Assembly (NCBI RefSeq): GCF_000367365.1
Contig: NZ_BARF01000047.1
Location: forward strand, 62,001 to 126,000
Source: Streptomyces prunicolor NBRC 13075
Lineage (GTDB): Bacteria; Actinomycetota; Actinomycetes; Streptomycetales; Streptomycetaceae
DNA: 64,000 bases
Reading direction: 5' to 3'
The translations under genes and the position numbers were made by a program. The notes beneath the pieces were generated by a model that made no database searches, was not told where the DNA came from, and saw nothing but the letters and a program-made list of their open reading frames with translations. The first letter of the stretch is position 1. Each line of letters starts with the position of its first letter. Positions 34,232 through 43,144 of this stretch are shown here, in pieces.

Positions 34232-34837
34232 ATGACGAAGATCGACACGAGCCGTCCGGAGTCCGTGCTGCCGACCCCCTCGCACACGGTCGGCCCCTTC
34301 TACGGCTACGCGCTGCCGTTCCCCGGCGGCGGTGACATCGCGCCGGTCGGGCACCCGGACACGATCACCGTCCAGGGGTACGTCTACGACGGCGAGGGCA
34401 AGCCGCTGCCGGACGCCTTCGTCGAGTTGTGGGGCCCCGACCCCGAGGGCAACGTCTCCACGACCGACGGCTCGATCCGGCGCGACCCGGCCGGCGGCGG
34501 CTATCTCGGCCGCAACGGCGTGGAGTTCACCGGCTGGGGCCGCATCCAGACCGACGCCAACGGCCACTGGTACGCACGGACACTGCGACCGGGCGCGCGC
34601 GGCCGGAGCGCCCCGTACCTCTCCGCATGCGTCTTCGCGCGCGGACTGCTGGTGCACCTCTTCACCCGGATCTACCTCCCGGGCGACAAGGCCGCGCTCG
34701 CCGCGGACCCGCTGCTGTCCGGGCTGGACGCGGCGCGGCGCGACACGCTGATCGCGCAGGACGACGGCAAGGGCACATACCGTTTCGACATCCGCCTTCA
34801 GGGCGAAGGCGAAACGGTCTTCCTGGAGTTCCAGTGA
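34232..34837 (+). CDS. pcaG: Protocatechuate 3,4-dioxygenase, alpha subunit
   Basis: 201 residues. LPTPSHTVGPFYGYALPF at the N-terminus, GKPLPDAFVELWGPDPEG and SACVFARGLLVHLFTRIYLPGD are conserved. The alpha subunit shapes the active site but lacks the full set of Fe ligands. It begins 6 bp after pcaH and its stop overlaps the pcaB GTG. Confidence 0.94.
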   Translation: MTKIDTSRPESVLPTPSHTVGPFYGYALPFPGGGDIAPVGHPDTITVQGYVYDGEGKPLPDAFVELWGPDPEGNVSTTDGSIRRDPAGGGYLGRNGVEFTGWGRIQTDANGHWYARTLRPGARGRSAPYLSACVFARGLLVHLFTRIYLPGDKAALAADPLLSGLDAARRDTLIAQDDGKGTYRFDIRLQGEGETVFLEFQ

Positions 34838-36171
34838 CAGCTGCCGACCCGTCGTCGGACACCGGTCTGCTCGCCCCCGGGTGGGCCGGCTCCCCCGCCG
34901 CGTCCGCGACGAGCGACTCCGCGTACCTACGGGCGCTGCTCGACGCGGAGGCCGCGCTCACCCGCGCCCAGGCCGCCCTGGGTCTCGCACCCGCCGAGGC
35001 GGCGACGGCGGTGACGGCCGCGGCGGACCCGGACCGCTTCGAAGTACGGTCCCTCGTGGAACGGTCCAGAACCGGCGGGAACCCGGTGATCCCGCTGGTA
35101 GCGGACCTGACGAAGGCGGTCGGCGGGGAGTACGGCCCGTACGTCCACCGGGGCGCGACCAGCCAGGACATCATGGACACGGCGACGATGCTGGTCGCGT
35201 CCCGCACCCTGCACCTGGTCCTGACCGACCTGGCCCGTACGGAGCGTGCGCTGTCGGGGCTGGCCGCCACCCACCGGGACACCGCGATGCCGGGCCGGAC
35301 CCTCACCCAGCACGCCGTACCGACGACCTTCGGGCTGAAGGCCGCCGGGTGGCGGTCGCTGGTGCTCGACGCACGGGATCGCGTACGGGTCGTACGGAGC
35401 GCGCTGCCCGTCCAACTCGGGGGCGCGGCAGGCACGTTGGCCGCCTTCACCGCGTACGGCGCCGAGGACGCGCTCGCGCTGCCGGACGCCTACGCCCGTG
35501 AACTCGGCCTGGCGGTACCGTTGTTGCCGTGGCACACCCTTCGTACGCCGATCGCCGATCTCGCCGGGTGCCTGGCCTTCGCGGCGGGGGCGCTGGGCAA
35601 GGTCGCCGCCGATGTGCTCGTCCTGTGCCGTACGGAGATCGCCGAGGTCTCGGAGGGCAGCGGCGGGGGTTCGTCGGCCATGCCGCACAAGGCGAATCCC
35701 GTACGGTCCACGCTGATCGCCGCCGCCGCGCGCCGGGCGCCGCAGCTCGCGGCCGTTCTCTACGGCTCGTTGGTCGCCGAGGACGAGCGGCCGGCCGGGG
35801 CCTGGCACGCCGAGTGGGAGCCGTTGCGGGAGCTGCTGCGGCTGGTCGGCGGGGCGGCGCGCGATGCCGCCGAGCTGACCGAGGGGCTGCGGGTGCACCC
35901 GGACGTGATGCGTCAACACCTGGATCTCACCCATGGGTTGATCGTCTCCGAGCGACTGTCGGCCGAGCTGGCACCGCTGCTCGGACGGGCCCGGGCGAAG
36001 GAACTGCTCACGGAGGTCGCCCGGCGTACGTACGCGGAGGGCCGTCCACTGGCCGAACTGCTTGCCGGGGAGCCGGAGTTGAAGGACCTCGACCTCTCCG
36101 CGCTGACCGATCCCGCCCGTTACACTGGTTCCGCCGGAGCCCTCACCGACCGTGCGTTGGAGCGACGTTGA
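34834..36171 (+). CDS. pcaB: 3-carboxy-cis,cis-muconate cycloisomerase
   Basis: A 445-residue member of the fumarase/argininosuccinate lyase superfamily. GATSQDIMDTATM supplies one active-site segment, and SSAMPHKANPVRS is the superfamily signature loop. It closes carboxymuconate to the gamma-carboxymuconolactone. GTG start at 34834 overlaps the pcaG stop (GTGA); the stop overlaps the TTG of pcaL. Confidence 0.93.
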   Translation: MTAADPSSDTGLLAPGWAGSPAASATSDSAYLRALLDAEAALTRAQAALGLAPAEAATAVTAAADPDRFEVRSLVERSRTGGNPVIPLVADLTKAVGGEYGPYVHRGATSQDIMDTATMLVASRTLHLVLTDLARTERALSGLAATHRDTAMPGRTLTQHAVPTTFGLKAAGWRSLVLDARDRVRVVRSALPVQLGGAAGTLAAFTAYGAEDALALPDAYARELGLAVPLLPWHTLRTPIADLAGCLAFAAGALGKVAADVLVLCRTEIAEVSEGSGGGSSAMPHKANPVRSTLIAAAARRAPQLAAVLYGSLVAEDERPAGAWHAEWEPLRELLRLVGGAARDAAELTEGLRVHPDVMRQHLDLTHGLIVSERLSAELAPLLGRARAKELLTEVARRTYAEGRPLAELLAGEPELKDLDLSALTDPARYTGSAGALTDRALERR

Positions 36172-37286
36172 CCGAGAAACTCCTCAACTTCCGTGCCGAG
36201 GGGCCCGATTCCGCTCCCCCGCTGCTGCTCGGGCCCTCGCTGGGCACGTCGTACGCACTGTGGGACAAGGTCGCACCCGAACTGTCCGTCACCCACCGGG
36301 TGATCCGCTGGGACCTGCCTGGGCACGGCGGTTCGGCGCCCGGGCTGATCGGTCCCGGGGCGACCGTCGGGGACCTCGCGAACCTTGTGCTCGCGCTCGC
36401 CGACTCCCTCGGGATCGAGCAATTCGCCTACGCGGGCGTGTCGTTGGGCGGTGCGGTCGGGCTGCATCTCGCGGTGCATCACCCCGAGCGGGTCGCGTCG
36501 CTCGCCGTCATCTGTTCCTCGGCGCACTTCAACGGGGCGAAGCCTTGGGAGGAACGGGCCGCGCGGGTACGGAGCGAGGGCGTGGGGTGGCTGGTGGAGA
36601 ACGCCGACTCCCGTTGGTTCACGCCCGGGTTCACCGTCCCGGAGCTGGTCGCCGACCAGGGTGACGTAGACCCGGGCGCGTACGCCGCGTGCTGTGACGC
36701 GCTGGCCGCGTACGACCTGCGTGAGCGGCTGCCCGAGATCAGCGCGCGGACGTTGGTGATCGCGGGGCGCGAGGACCCGGCGACGCCGCCGGCGCATCTG
36801 CGGGAGATCGCGGACGCGGTGCCGGGCTCGGCCCTCGTCGAGATTCCGGGCGCTTCCCATCTGGCGGTCGCGCAGTGCCCGGTGGCTGTTCTGACGGCGT
36901 TGCGGGCGCATCTCGGGGGCGGGGCGAAGCGGGGGATGGAGGTGCGGCGAGAAGTGCTCGGTGATGTCCATGTGGACCGGGCGCAGGCTCGGCAGACGCC
37001 GTTCACCGCGCGGTTCCAGGACTTCATCTCGCGGTATGCGTGGGGGGAGATCTGGACCGACCCGACGCTGTCCCGGCGCGAGCGGAGCATGGTCACGCTG
37101 ACGGCGTTGGTTGCACATGGGCACTACGACGAGTTGGCCATGCATGTTCGGGCGGCTCGGCGTAATGGGCTTACGGCGGAGGAGATCGGGGCCGTGTTGT
37201 TGCAGTGTGCGGTGTATTGCGGCGTGCCTGCGGCGAACTCGGCGTTTGCTGTGGCGCAGCGGGTGTTGTCGGAAGAGGGCGACTAA
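36168..37286 (+). CDS. pcaL: PcaL: 3-oxoadipate enol-lactonase fused to 4-carboxymuconolactone decarboxylase
   Basis: 372 residues. N-terminal alpha/beta hydrolase (residues 1-~250): nucleophile Ser92 in GVSLGGAVG, acid in AGREDPATPP, His in PGASHLAV; this is the PcaD part. C-terminal carboxymuconolactone decarboxylase (residues ~255-372): FISRYAWGEIWTDPTLSRRERSMVTL and GVPAANSAFAVA; this is the PcaC part. The fusion carries out two consecutive steps and is known from actinobacteria. The start is a TTG (36168) overlapping the pcaB stop as TTGA; no better start exists. Last gene of the operon. Confidence 0.93.
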   Translation: MTEKLLNFRAEGPDSAPPLLLGPSLGTSYALWDKVAPELSVTHRVIRWDLPGHGGSAPGLIGPGATVGDLANLVLALADSLGIEQFAYAGVSLGGAVGLHLAVHHPERVASLAVICSSAHFNGAKPWEERAARVRSEGVGWLVENADSRWFTPGFTVPELVADQGDVDPGAYAACCDALAAYDLRERLPEISARTLVIAGREDPATPPAHLREIADAVPGSALVEIPGASHLAVAQCPVAVLTALRAHLGGGAKRGMEVRREVLGDVHVDRAQARQTPFTARFQDFISRYAWGEIWTDPTLSRRERSMVTLTALVAHGHYDELAMHVRAARRNGLTAEEIGAVLLQCAVYCGVPAANSAFAVAQRVLSEEGD

Positions 37287-37339
37287 GGGTGTGGGGGTGC
37301 CTGTTGTGCGTCGGCTGCGGCTGCGTCGTGGCTGGTCGC

Positions 37340-37650
37340 GCAGTTCCCCGCGCCCCTTAAAGACGCAGGCCAGCCCAAGTTTTTAGCGCGCGGGGAACTG
37401 CGCGAGCCTGAAAAATGCAGGCCGACCCAAGTTCCTAGGGCGAGGGGAACTGCGCGCCCTTCAAAAACGCAGGCCGACCCATGTCTCTAGCGGTACGAGG
37501 AGAGGAAGTGCGCGCGCCTTAAAACACAGGCCAGCCCACGCTTTTAGGGGCACGAGAAACCGCGCGGGCCTCAAAACGCAGGCCAGCCCATGCTTTTTAG
37601 GGGCGCGGGGAACTGCGCGCCCAGCCCCCACCGGCCCGCAGCCGAACGAC
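37340..37650. repeat. Five-unit ~53-bp tandem array of the ggggcgcggggaactgcgcg repeat
   Basis: The 367-bp gap 37287-37653 has no gene. Units begin with GCAGGCC(A/G)(G/A)CCCA at 37365, 37417, 37469, ~37525 and 37578, with periods of 52-56 bp. Each contains a copy of the ggggcgcggggaactgcgcg core, more decayed toward the middle. The first core at ~37345-37361 is inverted. The last, best-kept core (37609-37620) runs into GGCCCGCAGCCGAACGA. The inverted first core and the direct later ones can pair, so the array may also terminate transcription. Confidence 0.8.
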
Positions 37651-37653
37651 GAC

Positions 37654-40338
37654 TCAGCGCAAGCCCCTCCCCGTCTCCAACACCTCCCGCGCCTGATTCA
37701 CCAAGCCGTCGGCCCCGCACGCACGCGCCAGCGTCAAACCCCTGTTGATCTCCGCCACCGACCGCGCAGCGATCCCGTACTCGACCCGCGCCGCCGCATG
37801 CTCGTACTGGCACGGCGATGACTCCAGGTAAGCGACAGCCTGCGCCGCGAGGCGTACCGCACGCTGCCCCGTTTCCAGGGCCGCGGCACAGCGAAGGGCC
37901 TCGCCGATCGCCGTGTCCGTGCCGAAGTGTTCGGCCTGCCGGCGGGCGTCCGTGGCGAGTTGGGCCGCGCGGGTCGGGTCCTCGACGGCGAGGGCCCGGG
38001 CGAGGTCGACGGCCCAGGGAACCATCACCGGGTTGTGGTGGCCGCGTACGGTCGCCGCCTTCGCGGCCTGTTCCAGTTCGTTGATGCCGTCCTTCGTGTT
38101 GCCGACGGCGAGCAGGAGCCGGCCACGCACACAGCGCGGGTCGGGCAGCACGATGGTGGACGGGTACGGCGGGCTGAAGCCGTACTGTTCGGCGATCGCC
38201 CAGGCCTCCTCGACATGGCCGCGAGCGAGCAGCGTGTCGACCAGGTTGCAGGTGGCCGACCAGTACAGGGGCAGTCCGCGGCCGACACGCTCGGCGAGGC
38301 GCAGGGACTCGCGCAGCGAGAGCTCGGCCTCGCGGAGACGGCCGCGCCTGCGGTGGCCGAGGCCGACGTAGGCGTGTGCCAGGGAGAGGTGACCGCCGCT
38401 CCAGCCGGCGGTCACATAGGCGCTCAGGGCTTCGTTGTAGAGGCTCTCCGCGCGGTCCAGGCGGTCCGTGTAGGCGTACGCACTGGCCAGCATCATGAGG
38501 ATCTCCAGGCCCCACTCGGTGTCGGTCCAGCCGAGTCCGGGGGCGAGCCGTCCGTTGACGAGGGCGCGGTCGCAGACCTCGACGACCTCCTCGGCGTTCT
38601 CGCCGTGGGTCATGGCGTCGAAGCCGCGCAGGATCAGCAGGGCCCGCTCGGAGTTGTCCCGGCCGGTGCAGGTGCCGGCGAGTGCGGCGAGCCGCTCGGA
38701 GCGTCCCGGGGAGGTGCCCTCGCCCGCGTGGATGCCCTCCCACATGAACTGCACGGCCTGGAGCCGCATCCGGGCGGCGCCCGGTTCGTACCGGGCGGCC
38801 TCCTCCTCGACGGTGCGGACGGCCTCCTCCAGCTGGTCGTTGTGGGTCAGCGCCTGGGACAGCCGGAAAACGGCGTCCACGCGTGCGTGGCCGTCGAGGC
38901 CGGGCATGCCGAGGGCGGTCTGGAGGTGGCCGATGGTGGTGGCGGGCGCGGTGAGGAGGGTGGCGCAGCCGAGTTCGTAGAGCACGTGCGCGTGGGTCTC
39001 GGCGAGCGGCGGCTCCACGAGGGCGCGCTCCAGACAGCGGCGGGCTGCGTCGGGGGCGCCGATGGAGAGGTGTTCGCGGGCCGCCTCGCGCAGCTGCTCG
39101 ACGAGTTCCTGGTCGTCCTCCGGATGCACCTTGAGGAGGTGCCGTGAGGCGGCGGCCGCGCCGTGCCCGGAGTCGGTGACGACCTGGGCGGCGATGCCGT
39201 GCATGGCTGTGCGCACACCGTCCGGGATGGAGTCGTAGACGTCGCTCGCGATCAGCGGGTGGACGAACTCCAGCTCGCCCGCGCCGGCCTGGGACGCGGC
39301 GGGGTCGGGCGCGGTGAGGATGCGGTCGGTGCGCAGCAACTCGGCGCAGCGGACCGCCTCGTCGCGTTTCATGGTGGCGAGCTTGGCGACCAGGTCCACG
39401 GAGATGCCGGTGCCGAGGATGGCGGCGGCCCAGGCGAACCGGGTGGCCTCGAAGCCCAGGTCGTCCAGGCGGGCGAGGAGTCCGCCGCCGCGCGCGGAGC
39501 GGTTGAGCTCGCGCAGTTCGGCGGCCGACTCCTCGACGGGGGCGAGGCCGCTGTCCTTGACCTTGGCTAGGAGTTCGACGGTCTCGTACGGGTTGCCGTC
39601 GGTGACCGCCCACACCTCGCGGCAGAACGCGCCGTCGGCGTGCGGGCCGAGGGTGGCGCGGGTGAGGCCCGCGGTGGCCCTCGGGGTGAGCGATTCCAGG
39701 ACGGTGGCCGGCGGGCCGGCCGCGGCGGCGATCGCGTCCAGGTAGCGGGCGCTCTCGCCGCTGACCTCGCCGGGCCTGCGGGCGACCACGAGCAGGACGG
39801 AGAGGTCGTCGAGCCGTTCGGCGAACGCGGCGAGCCAGCGCAGGGTCTCCTGGTCGGCCCAGTGGGCGTCGTCGACCAGCAGGACCAGCGGCCAGTGGCG
39901 CTTGGCGAGACGGCGTACCGCGGCCACCAGACCGTCGCACACGCCCTGCGGGTCGGGCTGCCGCTCGCCGGGTTCGGTGACGCCGAGGGCGGGGCCCGCG
40001 ATGTCGTACCAGTCGCCGAGGTACTCGCGGATCTCCTCGGGCATCAGCGTGAGGAGCGCGGGTTGCAGCAACTGCCGTACGACGTTGAAGGGGACGGACC
40101 TGAGGGTCTCGCCGCCGCGGACGTGCCAGACCGCGCAGCCGTGCGCCTTGGCGATGCGGCGGGTCTCGGTCAGCAGCGCGGTCTTGCCGAACCCGGCCTC
40201 ACCCCGGACCATCAGCAGGCTGCCCGAGGAGGACTCGTCGGCACGCAGGGCGGCGATCGCCTCCGCCACACCCTCGACTTCCTCCTCCCGCTCCCACAGG
40301 GAGGCCGAGGCTGCTCCTGGAGACCGTTCCTCCGTCAT
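37654..40338 (-). CDS. LAL-like AAA ATPase/TPR protein lacking a LuxR HTH
   Basis: 894 residues. Walker A GEAGFGKT at 46-53 and Walker B LVLLVDDAHWAD begin an AAA_16 NTPase of the LuxR-LAL/MalT type. A long alpha-helical TPR-like region follows to the C-terminus. LAL regulators normally end with a LuxR HTH of about 65 residues after a segment like GADGLVNQAREVLETG; here the protein stops nine codons after GADGLVNQ. The stop is only a few bases from a repeat array. It may work as a signal-sensing STAND ATPase without DNA binding, or be a truncated regulator. ATG 40338 follows the normal MTEERSPG start. Confidence 0.8.
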   Translation of the reverse strand: MTEERSPGAASASLWEREEEVEGVAEAIAALRADESSSGSLLMVRGEAGFGKTALLTETRRIAKAHGCAVWHVRGGETLRSVPFNVVRQLLQPALLTLMPEEIREYLGDWYDIAGPALGVTEPGERQPDPQGVCDGLVAAVRRLAKRHWPLVLLVDDAHWADQETLRWLAAFAERLDDLSVLLVVARRPGEVSGESARYLDAIAAAAGPPATVLESLTPRATAGLTRATLGPHADGAFCREVWAVTDGNPYETVELLAKVKDSGLAPVEESAAELRELNRSARGGGLLARLDDLGFEATRFAWAAAILGTGISVDLVAKLATMKRDEAVRCAELLRTDRILTAPDPAASQAGAGELEFVHPLIASDVYDSIPDGVRTAMHGIAAQVVTDSGHGAAAASRHLLKVHPEDDQELVEQLREAAREHLSIGAPDAARRCLERALVEPPLAETHAHVLYELGCATLLTAPATTIGHLQTALGMPGLDGHARVDAVFRLSQALTHNDQLEEAVRTVEEEAARYEPGAARMRLQAVQFMWEGIHAGEGTSPGRSERLAALAGTCTGRDNSERALLILRGFDAMTHGENAEEVVEVCDRALVNGRLAPGLGWTDTEWGLEILMMLASAYAYTDRLDRAESLYNEALSAYVTAGWSGGHLSLAHAYVGLGHRRRGRLREAELSLRESLRLAERVGRGLPLYWSATCNLVDTLLARGHVEEAWAIAEQYGFSPPYPSTIVLPDPRCVRGRLLLAVGNTKDGINELEQAAKAATVRGHHNPVMVPWAVDLARALAVEDPTRAAQLATDARRQAEHFGTDTAIGEALRCAAALETGQRAVRLAAQAVAYLESSPCQYEHAAARVEYGIAARSVAEINRGLTLARACGADGLVNQAREVLETGRGLR

Positions 40339-40495
40339 CCCGATACCTCCCCAGTAGCCCGAACGACGTACAGCCCTTGAGCGTAGCCGTCCGGATGCCG
40401 AAGTGGAGGCCGGTCCGGGGAGCTGTTGCCGCAACGGGTGACGGGTCTTTTTCAGCAGGGCCGATGTAGGTGACGAACGGTCAAGAGGCGCTGAA

Positions 40496-41881
40496 ATGAA
40501 GGTGTTTTCCGATCAGTCCCGACCCGTCCCGAACAGGCCTGCGGTACGGGCTCTGGTCGCCGGGTCGGTGGGCAATTTCATCGAGTGGTACGAGTTCGGT
40601 GTCTACGGCTACTTCGCGACGGTGATCGCGGCGCGGTTCTTCACCCCGGAGGGCGCCGGCGCGGCCGAGGGGCTGGTGCGGACGTACGCCTCGTTCGCGC
40701 TGGCGTTCTTCTTCCGGCCGGTCGGCGCCGCCCTGTTCGGCCGGCTCGGTGACCGGGTGGGGCGGCGGCCGGTGCTGATCCTGGTGATCGCGCTGATGAC
40801 CGGTGCGACGACGCTGATCGGTGTGCTGCCGACGTACGCGACGGTCGGCGCCCTCGCGCCCTGGCTGCTCACGTTTCTGAGGGTCCTTCAGGGACTGTCC
40901 GCGGGTGGGGAGTTCGGGGGTGCGGTGGCGCTGCTGACGGAGTTCGCGCCGCCGGGGCGGCGAGGACTGTACGGGGCGTGGCAGTCGTTCACCGTGGCGC
41001 TGGGGCTGTTGGGCGGGGCGGGGGTCGCGGCGCTGCTGGCGACCGTGCTCGACGCGGGTCAACTGGCCGACTGGGGCTGGCGGTTGGCGTTCCTGCTGAC
41101 GCTGCCGATGGGGCTCGGCGCACTGTGGCTCCGACTGCGGCTGGACGAGACGCCGTCGTTCCGGAGCGAGCGGGTGGGGCAGGTGGTGGTGCTGGCGCGT
41201 GAGGTGTGTGCGGCGATCGCGCTGGGCGCGGGGCGGGTGATGGGGTGGGCGGCGGCCGGTTACACCTTCCTGGTGGTGCTGCCGTCGTATCTGCAGAGCA
41301 CGCTGGACGCGAGCTTCCAACAGGCGCTGTTGGCCACGGTGTTGGCCAATGTCGGGTTCGCGGTCACCATCCTTCCGGCCGGGCTGCTGAGCGACCGGGT
41401 GGGGCGGCGTCCGGTGATGCTGGCGGGGGCGGTGCTGGTGGTGGCCCTGTCCGTGCCGCTGCTCAACCTCCTTCAGGATGACGGGACTTCGAACTCCGTG
41501 AAGGGGGCGTGGGTGTTCGGGGCGGGTGCGGTGGTGGGGCTGATGGCGGGACCGGGCCCGGCGATGCTCTCGGAGATGTTCCCGACGAGCGTGCGGTACA
41601 CCGGTCTGGGACTCGCCTACGCCCTGTCCAATGCCGTCTTCTCGGGGTGTGCCGGGCTCATCATCACCGAGAGCGTCGGGCGGACCGGGAACGTGGACAT
41701 TCCCGCGTACTACGCGGCGGCGGCCTGCGCGGTGAGCGTGCTGGCGCTCGCGGTGACCAAGGCCCCGCCGGGGACGGCGAGTTGGGAGGAGATGGATGCG
41801 GATGCGGGTGATCGGGCTGATGTCCGGGACGTCGTACGACGCGATCGACGCGGCGGCGGCCGACCTGGACCTCGTCGGTGA
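40496..41881 (+). CDS. MFS transporter, metabolite:H+ symporter (MHS) type
   Basis: 461 residues, 12 predicted spans. SVGNFIEWYEFGVYGYFATV at the start and RLGDRVGRRPVL between helices 2 and 3 are MHS hallmarks (ShiA, ProP and KgtP relatives for carboxylates and betaines). RVLQGLSAGGEFGGAV marks helix 4. It lies beyond the LAL-like gene from pca, so aromatic-acid uptake is conceivable but unproven. The last 86 bases, coding a highly charged Arg/Asp tail, overlap anmK in another frame. Confidence 0.85.
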   Translation: MKVFSDQSRPVPNRPAVRALVAGSVGNFIEWYEFGVYGYFATVIAARFFTPEGAGAAEGLVRTYASFALAFFFRPVGAALFGRLGDRVGRRPVLILVIALMTGATTLIGVLPTYATVGALAPWLLTFLRVLQGLSAGGEFGGAVALLTEFAPPGRRGLYGAWQSFTVALGLLGGAGVAALLATVLDAGQLADWGWRLAFLLTLPMGLGALWLRLRLDETPSFRSERVGQVVVLAREVCAAIALGAGRVMGWAAAGYTFLVVLPSYLQSTLDASFQQALLATVLANVGFAVTILPAGLLSDRVGRRPVMLAGAVLVVALSVPLLNLLQDDGTSNSVKGAWVFGAGAVVGLMAGPGPAMLSEMFPTSVRYTGLGLAYALSNAVFSGCAGLIITESVGRTGNVDIPAYYAAAACAVSVLALAVTKAPPGTASWEEMDADAGDRADVRDVVRRDRRGGGRPGPRR

Positions 41882-42956
41882 CAGTGTCGTACTGGAGCCG
41901 CTCGGGATGGTGAGCGTGCCGTACGACGAGGAACTGCGGGAGGCGCTCGCCGCGGCGCTGCCACCGGCGGCCACCACACTGGCCGAGGTGTGCCGTCTCG
42001 ACACCCTGATCGGGCAGGCCTTCGCCGCGGCGGCCGTCCGGGCGAACGCCGAACTGTGCGACGGGCAGGCCGAGTTGGTGGCCTCCCACGGGCAGACGGT
42101 CTACCACTGGGTGGAAAACGGTGCGGTGCGCGGCACGCTGCAGCTGGGGCAGCCGGCCTGGATCGCGGAGGCGACCGGACTGCCCGTGGTCGCCGACTTC
42201 CGACCGCGCGACATCGCCGCCGGGGGCCAGGGCGCGCCGCTGGTCAGCCTGTTCGACCTGCTGTGGCTGCGCGGCCGGCCGGGCACCCCGGTCGCGCTCA
42301 ACCTCGGCGGGATCGCCAACCTCACCGCCCCCGACGGCACCGCCTTCGACACGGGACCGGCGTGCGCGCTGATCGACGCGGCGGCGCGCGGCTTCAGCGG
42401 CGGGCGTCTCGCCTACGACGCGGAGGGCGCCCTCGCGGCGCTTGGAACGGTCCACCAGCCGCTGTTGGAACGGCTGTCGAGCGAGCCGTACTACACGCTC
42501 CCCGCCCCGAAGTCGACCGGCAAGGAGCTGTTCCACCTCGGCTATCTCCAGGACGCGCTGGCCGGCCTGGGCACGCTGCCCGCCGAGAACGTCATCGCGA
42601 CGCTCACCCTGCTCACGGCCCGTACGGTCGCGGACGCGGTCCGCTCGGTGGCCGCGACGGAGGTCATCGCCTCGGGCGGCGGCACCCGCAACCCGGTCCT
42701 GATGACCCTGCTCGCCACCGAACTCCCCGGCGTCCCCCTCCGCACCTGCGACGAACTGGGCCTCCCGTCCCCCGCGAAGGAGGCATACGCCTTCGCCCTC
42801 CTCGGCTTCCTGACAGCACACGGCCTCCCTGGCACAACCCCGACAAGCACCGGCGCCCACCATCCGAGCGTCCTCGGCTCGCTGACACCGGGGCGACGGG
42901 GCCTGCGGTTGCCTCCGGCGGCTGAACAGGGGCCGGTGCGGCTGGTGTTGGGGTGA
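41796..42956 (+). CDS. anmK: Anhydro-N-acetylmuramic acid kinase
   Basis: 386 residues. VIGLMSGTSYDAID is the phosphate-binding motif; SHGQTVYHW, NLGGIANLT, FDTGPACALIDAA and SGGGTRNPVLM are family blocks. It phosphorylates 1,6-anhydro-MurNAc and opens the anhydro ring in peptidoglycan recycling. AGGAG lies about 5 bases before ATG 41796 (ATG 41802 is also possible), inside the transporter reading frame. The 86-nt overlap implies translational coupling or an over-extended transporter tail. Confidence 0.92.
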   Translation: MRMRVIGLMSGTSYDAIDAAAADLDLVGDSVVLEPLGMVSVPYDEELREALAAALPPAATTLAEVCRLDTLIGQAFAAAAVRANAELCDGQAELVASHGQTVYHWVENGAVRGTLQLGQPAWIAEATGLPVVADFRPRDIAAGGQGAPLVSLFDLLWLRGRPGTPVALNLGGIANLTAPDGTAFDTGPACALIDAAARGFSGGRLAYDAEGALAALGTVHQPLLERLSSEPYYTLPAPKSTGKELFHLGYLQDALAGLGTLPAENVIATLTLLTARTVADAVRSVAATEVIASGGGTRNPVLMTLLATELPGVPLRTCDELGLPSPAKEAYAFALLGFLTAHGLPGTTPTSTGAHHPSVLGSLTPGRRGLRLPPAAEQGPVRLVLG

Positions 42957-43144
42957 GCGGGCGGGGTGGAGGAGTGGGGGCGGTGCGGGTTGCCGGGTAG
43001 GTCGGCAGGGCGGGAGCGGTGCGGGTGAACGGGTGAGTCGGCGGGCCGGAACAGCCACTGGTAACCGGGTGGCTCGGCGGGATCGCGCCGATTCGGGCCG
43101 GGTCCTCTCATCCCCCTTTCACCGACGCCTCATACGGTAGGGGC

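Noticed and set aside
37340..37650. CRISPR or transposon ends
   Set aside because: The units are ~53 bp and abut directly with graded decay. There are no unique spacers, transposase or target duplication.
37571..39940. 789-codon minus-strand frame within the LAL-like gene
   Set aside because: Overlaps the LAL-like ATPase on the same strand in another frame; Arg/Pro-rich translation with no motif.
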